A stretch of DNA of 64,000 nt from an uncultured Coriobacteriales bacterium (GCA_934636245.1 CAKUAI010000011.1:1-64000), one strand, 5' to 3'; counted from the stretch's first letter, positions 34,485 through 42,060 are shown. Translations and numbers: made by a program. The notes: a model not told the origin generated them from the letters alone.

Positions 34485-35060
34485 GTGCAGGCCACCTACA
34501 GCGACATCGTCAAAACCACGGGTGTCTCGAAGCCAACGGTCATCAAAGTGGCCGACGAGCTCGATCCGGACAAGTCCCATCGCACCGTAGAGAACCGCAC
34601 GACCATCATGGACGACTGGCTCACGCAGGCAGTCGCCGACAAGCTCACCAAAAAAGGTCTTGTAAAGCAGGTTACACCAGTCACAGAGGGCGAAGCAGGG
34701 GAGGACAGTCCCGTCTCGCAGGTCCCCAAAAAGCGTGTCGTACGCGCAAAATTGGCCTCTGAGCAGGAAAAAGAGTCCATCCAGGACACTGTGCAGCAGC
34801 TTATGGACCGCGTTCTGAAGGCAGAAGCCGAGAAGAACGAGATGCTCCTCAAAGCTAAGGACGAAAAGATCGAGCTGCTTACCGACCAAGTACGTGAACT
34901 GGGGGAGCGCGTTGAAAAGCTCGACGACAAGGTCGAGGCAGAGCGAGCTCGCTATGACGAGCTCGTTAAGCGCACCACAGAGGCGCTCAACGCCCCCAAG
35001 GTTCCCTTTTGGCGCAGGCTCTTGGGTATGCCTGCCAAAAAGGACGAGGCAGGGGAGTAG
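34485..35060 (+). CDS. HTH plus coiled-coil DNA-binding protein with membrane-tether-like tail
   Basis: 191 residues from a GTG at 34485, 7 bases after GAAAGGA. Residues about 4-40 form a helix-turn-helix (YSDIVKTTGVSKPTVIKVAD); residues about 85-165 are a long heptad-rich coiled coil (from EQEKESIQ through EKNEMLLKAKDEKIELL to KLDDKVEAERARYDELVK). The C-terminus ends VPFWRRLLGMPAKK, a basic aromatic tail often seen on plasmid- and phage-borne HTH/coiled-coil proteins and possibly membrane-binding. The layout resembles plasmid partition or copy-control proteins. It lies 36 bases behind the phased ACG array, its obvious target, and ends at a strong terminator, so it is a one-gene unit. Confidence 0.75.
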   Translation: MQATYSDIVKTTGVSKPTVIKVADELDPDKSHRTVENRTTIMDDWLTQAVADKLTKKGLVKQVTPVTEGEAGEDSPVSQVPKKRVVRAKLASEQEKESIQDTVQQLMDRVLKAEAEKNEMLLKAKDEKIELLTDQVRELGERVEKLDDKVEAERARYDELVKRTTEALNAPKVPFWRRLLGMPAKKDEAGE

Positions 35061-35129
35061 CAAGGAACTCTTTGCCCTCAGTTCCGCACGTAGTCATACA
35101 TATACACATATATATGCATCAGATTGTTC

Positions 35130-35170
35130 AAGAGGCTGTCTTTCAGACCAGAAGACAGCCTCTTTTTCTT
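35130..35170 (+). terminator. Strong terminator after the HTH/coiled-coil gene
   Basis: Perfect 13-bp arms 35130-35142 and 35152-35164 followed by TTTCTT. It is flanked upstream by TATACACATATATATGC. Confidence 0.93.
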
Positions 35171-35205
35171 TACGTCCCCGTCTCTGCCCACACCTCTGGT
35201 TCCAC

Positions 35206-35376
35206 TCACTCGTGCCGCGGAGAACGACCGAAGCGCCTGCTATATGCCTTGTAGAAGTTGCTCGTGCTCGAGTAGCCGCAGAGGCGCGCTATCTCCTCTA
35301 CAGAAAGGCTCGTCTTCTCGCAGACTGTGTGGTACGTGCAGTCCCACCTGGTGTGTGATAAGCTTGCCTCGTTCAT
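35206..35376 (-). pseudogene. Chimeric fossil: IS200 TnpA N-terminus fused to AraC C-terminus (56 codons)
   Basis: Reading from the ATG at 35376 (after GGGAAGGAAG), the first 18 residues, MNEASLSHTRWDCTYHTV, match the start of IS200/IS605 TnpA transposases. From about residue 19 the same frame reads SLSVEEIARLCGYSSTSNFY and KAYSRRFGRSPRH, the second helix-turn-helix of an AraC-family regulator, and stops at 35206. An IS200-like element probably inserted in or near an araC gene, followed by a deletion that fused the two frames. It may still be translated. Confidence 0.75.
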
Positions 35377-35391
35377 AGGCTTCCTTCCCTT

Positions 35392-35478
35392 CCCGCCTCG
35401 ATCTGGCCATCGCGGCGGGACAATTATGGGACGGAAGCCTTTTCCCTATCGCCCAAACCCAGCCGGGTGGAACCACCC
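35392..35478. mobile_element. Possible left end of the IS200-like remnant
   Basis: Two small hairpins lie upstream of the tnpA fragment: TCCCGCC (35391-35397) with GGCGGGA (35414-35420), and GGGTGG (35465-35470) with CCACCC (35473-35478). IS200/IS605 ends carry such subterminal hairpins, but no exact boundary is visible. Confidence 0.35.
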
Positions 35479-35634
35479 ACCCACCACGGGCATAGCCTGT
35501 GGATTTCTTTCCGCCACTAAAGGACAGTCAACGAGGAGGATAACCGATTATGAACGTCACCAAAGCATGGAGCCGCACGACCTGTTCATCGGGCAAATAG
35601 AAAGCGTCATTCGATAGACAAAGGAGAACGTCTC

Positions 35635-36192
35635 GTGACTGAGCTGGAAAAGCTGGCGGCAGGCTTGCCCTACCGCTACGACGACCCGGAACTTGTCGCC
35701 ATGAAGGACACCGCAAGCCTTCACTGCCACACCCTCAACTCGATCGACCCGCTCGACGCCGCAGGACGCGAGGCCGCCGCACGCGAGCTTTTTGGGCACG
35801 CCGGGCCCGAGCTCGACGTCCAACCGGGATTCCACTGCGACAACGGGAAGAACATCACCGTGGGCAAGCGCTTTACCGCAAACTTCAACGTGACCATCCT
35901 TGATGGGGCACCCGTGACGTTCGGCGACTACTGCATGGTGGGCCCCGGCACGCTCATCGCCACGACCGGCCACCCACTTACGGCCTAAGGCCGTCGCGAG
36001 CGGCTGGCCATAAGCAAGCCCATCACCATAGGCAACGACGTGTGGATCGGCGGCAACTGCACCATCTTGGGAGGAGTCGTCATCGGCGACAATGTCGTTG
36101 TGGCCGCAGGGGCCGTGGTAACGAAGGACGTGCCGAGCAACTGTGTGGTCGCCGGGATTCCAGCAAAGGTAATTAAGCAGTTGGAAGACTGA
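35635..36192 (+). pseudogene. Maltose/galactoside O-acetyltransferase, interrupted by a stop codon
   Basis: A 185-codon frame from the GTG at 35635 (AAGGAGAA upstream) encodes a hexapeptide-repeat sugar acetyltransferase. The N-terminal Mac domain covers about 1-60; the left-handed beta-helix has CMVGPGTLIATTGHPL. An in-frame TAA at 35986-35988 sits where the family has HPL(x)nERR. The same frame continues with ISKPITIGNDVWIGG, VVVAAGAVVTKDVPSN and the usual end GIPAKVIKQL, and stops at 36190. A single change (for example GAA to TAA) would restore it. The first 117 residues contain only part of the active-site trimer fold, so it is probably non-functional. Confidence 0.88.
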
Positions 36193-36254
36193 TGCCGGTC
36201 AACTCAGACTCGTGGGATAGGGCGAGAGCGCGCCCCCTTTCTTATCCCGTTAAT

Positions 36255-36316
36255 GCCGTAAGGTCACCAAGGACGAGAAGACCGCCCTTATCGACCTGAG
36301 AGAGATATCCAAGTAA
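36255..36316 (+). pseudogene. Possible 3' end of a lost gene
   Basis: A short frame reads KVTKDEKTALIDLREISK and then a stop, directly ahead of the perfect terminator at 36318. This looks like a gene tail left by a deletion; the family is not recognisable. Confidence 0.3.
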
Positions 36317-36317
36317 G

Positions 36318-36359
36318 AAAATGGCCCTCCCGAAGCCGCGCGCTCGGGAGGGCCATTTT
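36318..36359. terminator. Perfect bidirectional terminator
   Basis: AAAATGGCCCTCCCGA (36318-36333) and TCGGGAGGGCCATTTT (36344-36359) form a 16-bp perfect inverted repeat flanked by A and T runs. Confidence 0.9.
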
Positions 36360-36834
36360 CGCGACATTGCCTCACGTTGGTTGCTCAACGGCTGACCATA
36401 AAAGCCCCGAACTGTCCATACGGGCCAGGACTTAAAACGCCTTGTATTGGCTATTCTCACTCGACAAGGGGCACCACAGGTCAAGTGCCCGTTCTTCGTT
36501 TCGTTTTCAGAGGCTCTTTTTTAAGGAACGTAGATAGGGGAGTGATAGACCTTAAGGAGAATTGCGGTCCCTATTTGCGCGCGGTGTTTGAACATGCGGT
36601 ACGTATCTGTCATATCAAGCGGTATGTATTTGCTTTTTGGTTCGCACTTCTTTCCTCCTCGGCGTTTGCCTTTTCGTTTGGCTGATTGGTTTATGGATGG
36701 GTGCCCGCTTGGAGGTAGGTTATTTGCTGCCGTGTGAGATGGCTTGTGCGCACAAGGGGGTTGTGGCGCATGCGTCACCGGCACCGAGATGACGGCTTGG
36801 GAGTGCGCCTTGTTTAGTTGTGCGAGGTCTTGTT
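36360..36834. other. AT-richer gap with a short direct repeat
   Basis: I find no gene. GCGGTACGTATCTG (36596-36609) recurs with two changes at 36619-36632. The open frames here are short and lack ribosome sites. Confidence 0.4.
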
Positions 36835-38421
36835 CTACGCAGCCGGAGGGAGCGCCTTGAGGCGGCTTGTGCGCCATGGCGCGGTCTCACGCGATGTTGT
36901 GCCGGCGTCCACCATGGTGCGGGCGCACAGGGCGGCAGGGGAGCCCTGGAGGGCGAGCACGGCGAGTGCTCGACGCATGTGACGCATGTACGTCCAGGAG
37001 GCGCGCTGCGCATCCCAGGCGGTTGCGTCAAGGCGCACGGAGACGTCGCCGTCGAAGAAGGAAGCCGCGATGGCGGTGAGGTCGGCCCCGAAGTCGATGC
37101 CGCGCACAACAAGGGCGCGGGCGATCATGGGGGCAGTCACGCAGATCTCTACCGTCTTGTTGCGGGCAAATCCATGATTGTATAAACGGCTGTAACTATA
37201 CTGCGCCGTCGTCTGTGCCAGACCGTCTAGGGCCAAGCTTGCGCGGGCCCTCCTGAGAGACCTCTCGTTGCCGGGGAGCCATGTGGAGAGCGTTGTGCCG
37301 GCGGCCCAGAGGCACCCGTCCCCGCCGCCGTGACCGACGGCCCAAGCCTTGGCCAAGACGAGTGCGGCCTCGGTTGCGCCGCACAGCTGCACGGCCCACA
37401 CGGGCAGCGCCAGGCTCCGGCTGGTGTCGCTGAGACGGCGCCTCAGGTCGGCCTCGGTGAGTGCCGAGCCCGTTGCGCGGAAGCCGTCTTTGCTCTGCCT
37501 TGCGAACGCGGCGAGCTCGGTCCAGGCCACCGTGAAGCGACCGCGGGCCCCCGCGACAGGAAGCAGAAGACGCTTTGCGCAAAGGCCCCTGAGGGCTGCC
37601 GTGGCGGTTGATGCCTTGAGGCCGGTGCGCGCGTAGATGCGGGCGCGGTCGGCTTTATAAGAAAGGGAGGAGCCCGGCCCCATGACGTCCAGGGCGTCGG
37701 CGAGAAGGATGCGCTCCGAGACGGTGAGAGCGAGCTCGCCCGAGAGCACCCACTGGGGGATGCGCGTGTAGTGGGCGGCGTCGAGAGCCGCGTCGAGGGC
37801 GCGCGTGTCGGGTTTGGAGCTGCCGGCGACAGGGGAGCGATCGGAGCTTCCGGCAGCCGTGCGATCCGTTGCCGTGGACGTCGCGTCGCGTCGCACGGCT
37901 GCGTCGATCTTGCTCAGGGAGCAAATCCCAGCGGCCGTCACGGTGTGGCGGGAGCGAGCCGAGAGGCCCTCGCGCGCGGTGGCGGCGACCATGGAATTGG
38001 AGACCTTTGCCGCCATGCCAGACGTCCGCGCGGTATCGCGGCGCGTGCCACAGTGAGTCTCGAGAAGCGTGCGATTCGAAGCGCCCCACTCGTTTTCCTG
38101 AGCAAGGTTCAGTGCGCGCGCAAGCGTGGCGTCAAGGATCTCGCGCGCCTCGCGAGCGCCGCGCGAGCGCGAGGCGCTGTCGTAGGGGACAGCGGTGACA
38201 AAGACGAAGCCATCAATGTCGAAGGCCCAGCGGCCGCAGTGGGGATGTGGGTTGGGGGAGCGCGTCCCGTCGAGAAGGGGCTGCGCTTTGAGACTGAGGT
38301 AGCGGTACCCCGAGCCATGGGAGGAATCGAGGTCGTTGTCTAAACCCTCAAGGTCTACTGGAGATAGACACAGGGCGGCTGACCTCACCTCCCATGCCTC
38401 TGTACCGAAAGCCTCAATCAT
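36835..38421 (-). CDS. Unknown protein with two winged-helix-like segments (possible plasmid-type initiator)
   Basis: 528 residues from the ATG at 38421, 9 bases after GAGAGAGG; the frame extends to a GTG at 38472 without a ribosome site. Residues about 205-290 (LTVSERILLADALDVMG, then ARIYARTGLKASTATAALRG) and about 330-420 (ATEAALVLAKAWAVGHGGGD, then NERSLRRARASLALDGLAQ) each look like a helix-turn-helix of the kind used by plasmid and phage replication proteins. That is a weak structural impression, not a family match. The first 100 residues contain a WAFDIDGFVFVTAVPYD strand pair. The protein is very Ala/Arg-rich. It lies inside the island, between terminator 36318 and the ACG-rich region at 38.65 kb. 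Confidence 0.6.
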   Translation of the reverse strand: MIEAFGTEAWEVRSAALCLSPVDLEGLDNDLDSSHGSGYRYLSLKAQPLLDGTRSPNPHPHCGRWAFDIDGFVFVTAVPYDSASRSRGAREAREILDATLARALNLAQENEWGASNRTLLETHCGTRRDTARTSGMAAKVSNSMVAATAREGLSARSRHTVTAAGICSLSKIDAAVRRDATSTATDRTAAGSSDRSPVAGSSKPDTRALDAALDAAHYTRIPQWVLSGELALTVSERILLADALDVMGPGSSLSYKADRARIYARTGLKASTATAALRGLCAKRLLLPVAGARGRFTVAWTELAAFARQSKDGFRATGSALTEADLRRRLSDTSRSLALPVWAVQLCGATEAALVLAKAWAVGHGGGDGCLWAAGTTLSTWLPGNERSLRRARASLALDGLAQTTAQYSYSRLYNHGFARNKTVEICVTAPMIARALVVRGIDFGADLTAIAASFFDGDVSVRLDATAWDAQRASWTYMRHMRRALAVLALQGSPAALCARTMVDAGTTSRETAPWRTSRLKALPPAA

Positions 38422-38650
38422 CAAAAACAGCCTCTCTCGAGGCTGCGAATACACGTGGAGCACAGTGAACACAACAGCACACTCGCGTGTGCTATCATTC
38501 AGTCGTGCTATAGCGTTGTTCTCGCAGCTGGTTGGAGTTTGCGACTAGGCCGCAGGTGCTGGTAACACCTACGACGCAACGAATTATAGCAGGTACTAGC
38601 AGCCAGTTTGTTCATGAGGCCACCGTGCTCGTGATCAAGCTGGCTGTTTT

Positions 38651-38880
38651 CGTTTACATACGCAAAGCGGTTGCGGTTTGCCGAAAGCCTAACGACGCCT
38701 CACGTCAAAAACGCCTTTCCGTAAACGCTTTTACGTGGCTCGTTTATGCAGAAATTATGTTTCGTAAAGAGCTTTCGTTTTTGACGTCAAGGCACCGACT
38801 TGCCTCGTTTAACGGCAATCACTGACGCAAACCAGGTAAGTTAAGCGTTCATAAAGCAAGTCGTTAATGACGTAAACGCC
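38651..38880. repeat. Second ACG/CGT-rich region upstream of the unknown island gene
   Basis: TTTACG, CGTAAA and AACG motifs recur on both strands (for example 38660, 38702, 38711, 38733, 38784, 38825, 38870, 38876), in AT-richer DNA like that at 33.8-34.4 kb. The spacing is not regular, so this is a weaker relative of that array. Confidence 0.5.
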
Positions 38881-38961
38881 ATTTACATGGGTATTTACCT
38901 GGTAGTTTAATGAGCTGACAAATGATGGGCTGAAAAGCCTTGATGTAAGGGTGCCCGTGTG

Positions 38962-38981
38962 TTCACATCAATTGATGTGAA
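38962..38981. promoter_or_regulatory. Perfect 20-bp palindrome
   Basis: TTCACATCAATTGATGTGAA is fully self-complementary. It lies between the ACG-rich region and the flavodoxin gene; no regulator can be assigned. Confidence 0.5.
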
Positions 38982-39488
38982 TATGGCGCTTGGCAACGGG
39001 CCGGTTAACGATTGCGCGGTTGGGCCAGAATTCAAGTGAGGTGTGCCTGGCGAAAACGGAATGAATCTGGGTCTGATCCCCAGCGGTGGCACGATTTGGC
39101 AAAAACTCTAACCCTAAAGTCTCAAGTTAGTATTGTTTCGCCTATTGAGGCACCGCCTCTTTGGATGCCGGGACGCTCAAACGTGGCCAATTCCATCCAA
39201 AATCGCCTTCCAGGAGTCTCTCAAACATCCCCTTCCCGTGATGGCTCCCGCCTTCCTTTTGCAATGCTATCCAACCGCCCCACTCTCTATCGTTTGCCAA
39301 AAGCTGTCTATTCGCCAACTCTTGGCAAAAGCATTCTCTGCCCTATTAAGAACAAATGTTCGTATATGTCTGGGACCTCACTTTCTCCTACAGCAGATCT
39401 TTCTTGCGTCAGGCTGAGCCCCAAGGGGTACGATGCGTCATGAAACCGCGCGCCTTACCGGTGCGCGCATGGGATGGAAGGAGTCTCC
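38982..39488. other. Intergenic stretch upstream of the flavodoxin gene
   Basis: Short frames at 39012-39443 lack ribosome sites and family features, so I call no gene. GAACAAATGTTC at 39350-39361 resembles a Gram-positive LexA box. Confidence 0.4.
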
Positions 39489-39974
39489 ATGACAGACAAA
39501 AAGCTTGTGGCTTACTTCTCTGCAAACGGCGGAACCACGAAGGCGATGGCGGAGCGCCTCGCGCATGCGGTGGGTGCCGACGTGTACGAGATTGTCCCCG
39601 CGGTACCCTATACCGAGGCGGACCTTGACTGGCGCGACGAGACCTCGCGCAGCACTCTCGAGATGAAGGATCCGTCTTCGCGTCCGGCCATCGCGGGCGA
39701 GCTTCCCGACCTGTCGGCCTACGGCGAGGTCTTCATCGGCTTTCCGATTTGGTGGTACGTGGCCCCCACGATTGTCGACACGTTCGTTGAGGGCGCAGAC
39801 CTTGCGGGCAAGAAAATCGCCCTCTTCGCCACGTCGGGAGAAAGCGACATGGGCAAGAGCCAAGAGGTTTTGGAGCCCCTGGCGCATGACGCCGAGTGGG
39901 TCGGCTCGAAGCGTTTTGAGGCCGACGCAAGCGAGGCTGCACTCAAGGCTTGGGCCGAGGAGTTGGGTCTGTAG
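39489..39974 (+). CDS. Flavodoxin-like FMN protein
   Basis: 161 residues from the ATG at 39489, after GGAAGGAG. The N-terminal strand and P-loop LVAYFSANGGTTKAMAERLA bind the FMN phosphate; GFPIWWYVAPTIVDTFV is the isoalloxazine-stacking region typical of the flavodoxin_4 family (YSFSGxT-type). ALFATSGESDMG is the third FMN loop. Cytosolic, no signal peptide; likely an electron carrier or an FMN-dependent quinone reductase. It is a single-gene unit with a strong terminator. Confidence 0.88.
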   Translation: MTDKKLVAYFSANGGTTKAMAERLAHAVGADVYEIVPAVPYTEADLDWRDETSRSTLEMKDPSSRPAIAGELPDLSAYGEVFIGFPIWWYVAPTIVDTFVEGADLAGKKIALFATSGESDMGKSQEVLEPLAHDAEWVGSKRFEADASEAALKAWAEELGL

Positions 39975-40006
39975 GTCCTTCCGCCGGGTCAAAAGGGACG
40001 CCCACC

Positions 40007-40054
40007 AAGGGGCGCTGGAGTCGCATCGCACGCGATTCCGGCGCCCCTTTTTGG
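40007..40054 (+). terminator. Terminator after the flavodoxin gene
   Basis: Arms 40007-40024 and 40032-40049 pair over 18 bp with minor mismatch, followed by five T residues. Confidence 0.9.
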
Positions 40055-40734
40055 TTCTGATCGCACTCAATGCGCGAGAGGCATTGCGGCCGCAGGACAT
40101 GTCGGCTTGCTCTGTTTCGGCCTGACCGATTCGCCATGCCACCGCTTTTCATTGCGTCCGGCGAAGGCGTGAGTTGCTCTTCAGCAGTGTGTCTTGGGCG
40201 GTGCCTCGTGGTGGTTGCGGCTTAAGATTCCCATTGGGAGGGCCAGGGCGCCAGGCTGTTTTCAAAGGGGCGGGGTTCTCAACGTGGTTCTTTGGGCTGC
40301 TTCCTCTACGCCCTCTGTGGCCCCGTTGGACGGGGCTATGGCGTGCATTTGATTGGTGCACGAACCGTCCAAGTGAGAGTCGCCCTAAAGGTGCCTCTTG
40401 CGATTCCTCCCGTGGTTCGCCATGGCTCCCACAAGGCTGGGCGAGGGTTTCAAGAAGCGAGTTCCCGATTCGTCTGCATGTATAAAAAACGTTTCATATC
40501 GAATGGCTCTCCTTGTTCCGAGTGGCATCAACACTATGTTTTCCGCCGGTGTTTATCGTCTGTTCTTGCCGACTTGTCTTGTCTAAAATCTCCGCATGGA
40601 GACTTTCATGTTGCTTGAGAAGGCAAGTCGTTTGAGGTGATAAGAGACATGGGCACCGCGGGCAATGTCGCCTTCCTCGACCCTCGCGCGGTATACTCCC
40701 AACACCTGTAAGCTGAGGAAGAAGGGTGCCTGCC
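40055..40734. other. Gene-poor stretch
   Basis: 680 bases with atypical, Trp/Arg-rich frames (for example 40174-40485) that lack ribosome sites. A TATACT near 40692 could be the -10 of the next gene. I see nothing else. Confidence 0.45.
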
Positions 40735-41769
40735 ATGCCGTTTTCCGTTGTCCGCAACGACATCGCTCACATGAAGGCCGACGTCATCGTAAACGCGGCC
40801 AATGAGAGATTGCTTGTCGGCGGCGGTGTGTGCGGGGCCATCTTCAAGGCGGCGGGCGCTGAGGCGCTTGCGGCCGCCTGCGCAGCTGTGGCCCCCTGCC
40901 CAACGGGCCATGCCGTTTCCACGCCGGCGTTTGGCCTTGATGCCCGCTGGGTCGTCCATGCGGTGGGCCCGCACTGGGTTGACGGCCGCCATGGCGAGGA
41001 GGCGCTCCTTCGTGCCGCTTATCGCAACGCGCTGGAGCTGGCGGCGAGCCTGGGTGCGACAAGCGTCGCGCTGCCGCTCCTCTCGGCCGGCCTGTTTGGG
41101 TATCCACCGGCCGCCGCGTTTGAGGTTGCCTGCTCGGAGGTACGGACGTTCCTCGCAAGCGGCGCGGCTCAAGTCGATGGCGTCGAGATGGACGTTCGCC
41201 TGGTGGTGTTCGACCGGGCGGCGTTTGCGGCGAGCCTTGAGGCGTACGATGAGGTGGAAGCCCTCATCGACGACGCGTATGCAGCAGCTGCACCGCGCCG
41301 GCGTATGTTCGACCTTGAGCGCTCCATGCCTGTGTGTGAGGCCGAGCCGGTGCCGGACGGGTTGTACGCGCCTCATGCCGCAGGCGCGGTGAGCAAAGAC
41401 GAGGTCGCTGGGCTGCTCGAGAGCCTCGATGCCTCCTTCTCCGAGACGCTCCTGCAGCTCATCGACGCGCGCGGCCTTGCCGATGCCGACGTGTACAAGC
41501 GTGCGAATATCTCGCGCCAGCTGTTCTCAAAGATTCGGCATGACCATGGCTACCGCCCCACCAAACAGACCGCCGTTGCCTTTGCTGTGGCTCTCGAGCT
41601 CGACCTCGATCAAACGAAAGACCTGTTTGCGCGCGCAGGTTTGGCGCTCTCCGCGTCGAACAAGTTCGATGTCATCGTCACGTATTTCATTAACAGAAAT
41701 TGTTACGATATCTATAAGCTCAACGCCATGCTCTTTGCGTTCGACCAGCCGCTCTTGGGCTCGATGTAG
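40735..41769 (+). CDS. Macro-domain protein with C-terminal helix-turn-helix-like extension
   Basis: 344 residues from the ATG at 40735, 8 bases after AAGAAGGG. Residues 1-150 form a macro domain with the ADP-ribose loops VNAANERLLVGGGVCGAIFK and LLSAGLFGYP. Macro domains bind or hydrolyse ADP-ribose derivatives. Residues about 225-344 (TLLQLIDARGLADADVYKRA, ISRQLFSKIR, PTKQTAVAFAVALELDL) look like an XRE-like helical domain. The fusion suggests an ADP-ribose-responsive or stress-linked regulator. Its last codons overlap the fossil LuxR domain on the other strand. Confidence 0.85.
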   Translation: MPFSVVRNDIAHMKADVIVNAANERLLVGGGVCGAIFKAAGAEALAAACAAVAPCPTGHAVSTPAFGLDARWVVHAVGPHWVDGRHGEEALLRAAYRNALELAASLGATSVALPLLSAGLFGYPPAAAFEVACSEVRTFLASGAAQVDGVEMDVRLVVFDRAAFAASLEAYDEVEALIDDAYAAAAPRRRMFDLERSMPVCEAEPVPDGLYAPHAAGAVSKDEVAGLLESLDASFSETLLQLIDARGLADADVYKRANISRQLFSKIRHDHGYRPTKQTAVAFAVALELDLDQTKDLFARAGLALSASNKFDVIVTYFINRNCYDIYKLNAMLFAFDQPLLGSM

Positions 41770-41927
41770 GTGAGCTTCTGCTTGGAGCGCACGCCGGTTT
41801 TGGAGTAAGCGCTTTGCAGGTGGATCTTCGCGGTGTTCTCGGAGAGGATGAGCTCCCCGGCGATGTGTCCGTGGCTCGGCGCGGTTCGGTCATAGGCTTC
41901 TCCGACCTTGCCCGGCTCGTTTGTTAG
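41766..41927 (-). pseudogene. Decayed LuxR helix-turn-helix domain
   Basis: The minus strand reads LTNEPGKVGEAYDRTAPSHG, then HIAGELILSENTAKIHLQS, AYSKTGVRSKQKL. The second half is a clear LuxR/GerE domain like those of the intact regulators here; the first half has drifted (the EREVL helix is lost). The matching membrane part is missing. A complete regulator once stood here. Confidence 0.8.
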
Positions 41928-42019
41928 AGCGCGCGCTGCCCGCTTCGATGCTCTGCCCAAGGGCGGATGGTCGATTTGGCTTTGCTTTGCTACGGGCTTG
42001 TCACCATTCTTTTCCAGCA

Positions 42020-42036
42020 ATTCTTATCGTAAGAAT
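42020..42036. promoter_or_regulatory. Inverted repeat A before the 42131 ATPase
   Basis: ATTCTTATCGTAAGAAT: perfect 7-bp arms with a 3-base centre. Confidence 0.5.
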
Positions 42037-42043
42037 ACTTATT

Positions 42044-42060
42044 GTAATAATTATTATTAC
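42044..42060. promoter_or_regulatory. Inverted repeat B before the 42131 ATPase
   Basis: GTAATAATTATTATTAC: perfect 7-bp arms with a 3-base centre, 24 bases from repeat A, in an AT-rich promoter stretch. Confidence 0.5.

Noticed and set aside
35986..35988. The in-frame stop in the acetyltransferase as recoding
   Set aside because: It is TAA, not TGA, and there is no known recoding signal; a nonsense mutation is simpler.
38530..38600. A possible tRNA-like fold in CGACTAGGCCGCAGGTGCTGG
   Set aside because: No acceptor/T-arm combination or GTTCRA-type T-loop can be built.
38532..38825. A 97-codon frame in the second ACG-rich region
   Set aside because: No ribosome site and no family features, and its composition follows the repeat-rich DNA.
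40174..40618. Frames of about 100 codons in the gap before the macro gene
   Set aside because: Trp/Arg/Pro-rich and mutually overlapping, with no start signal.
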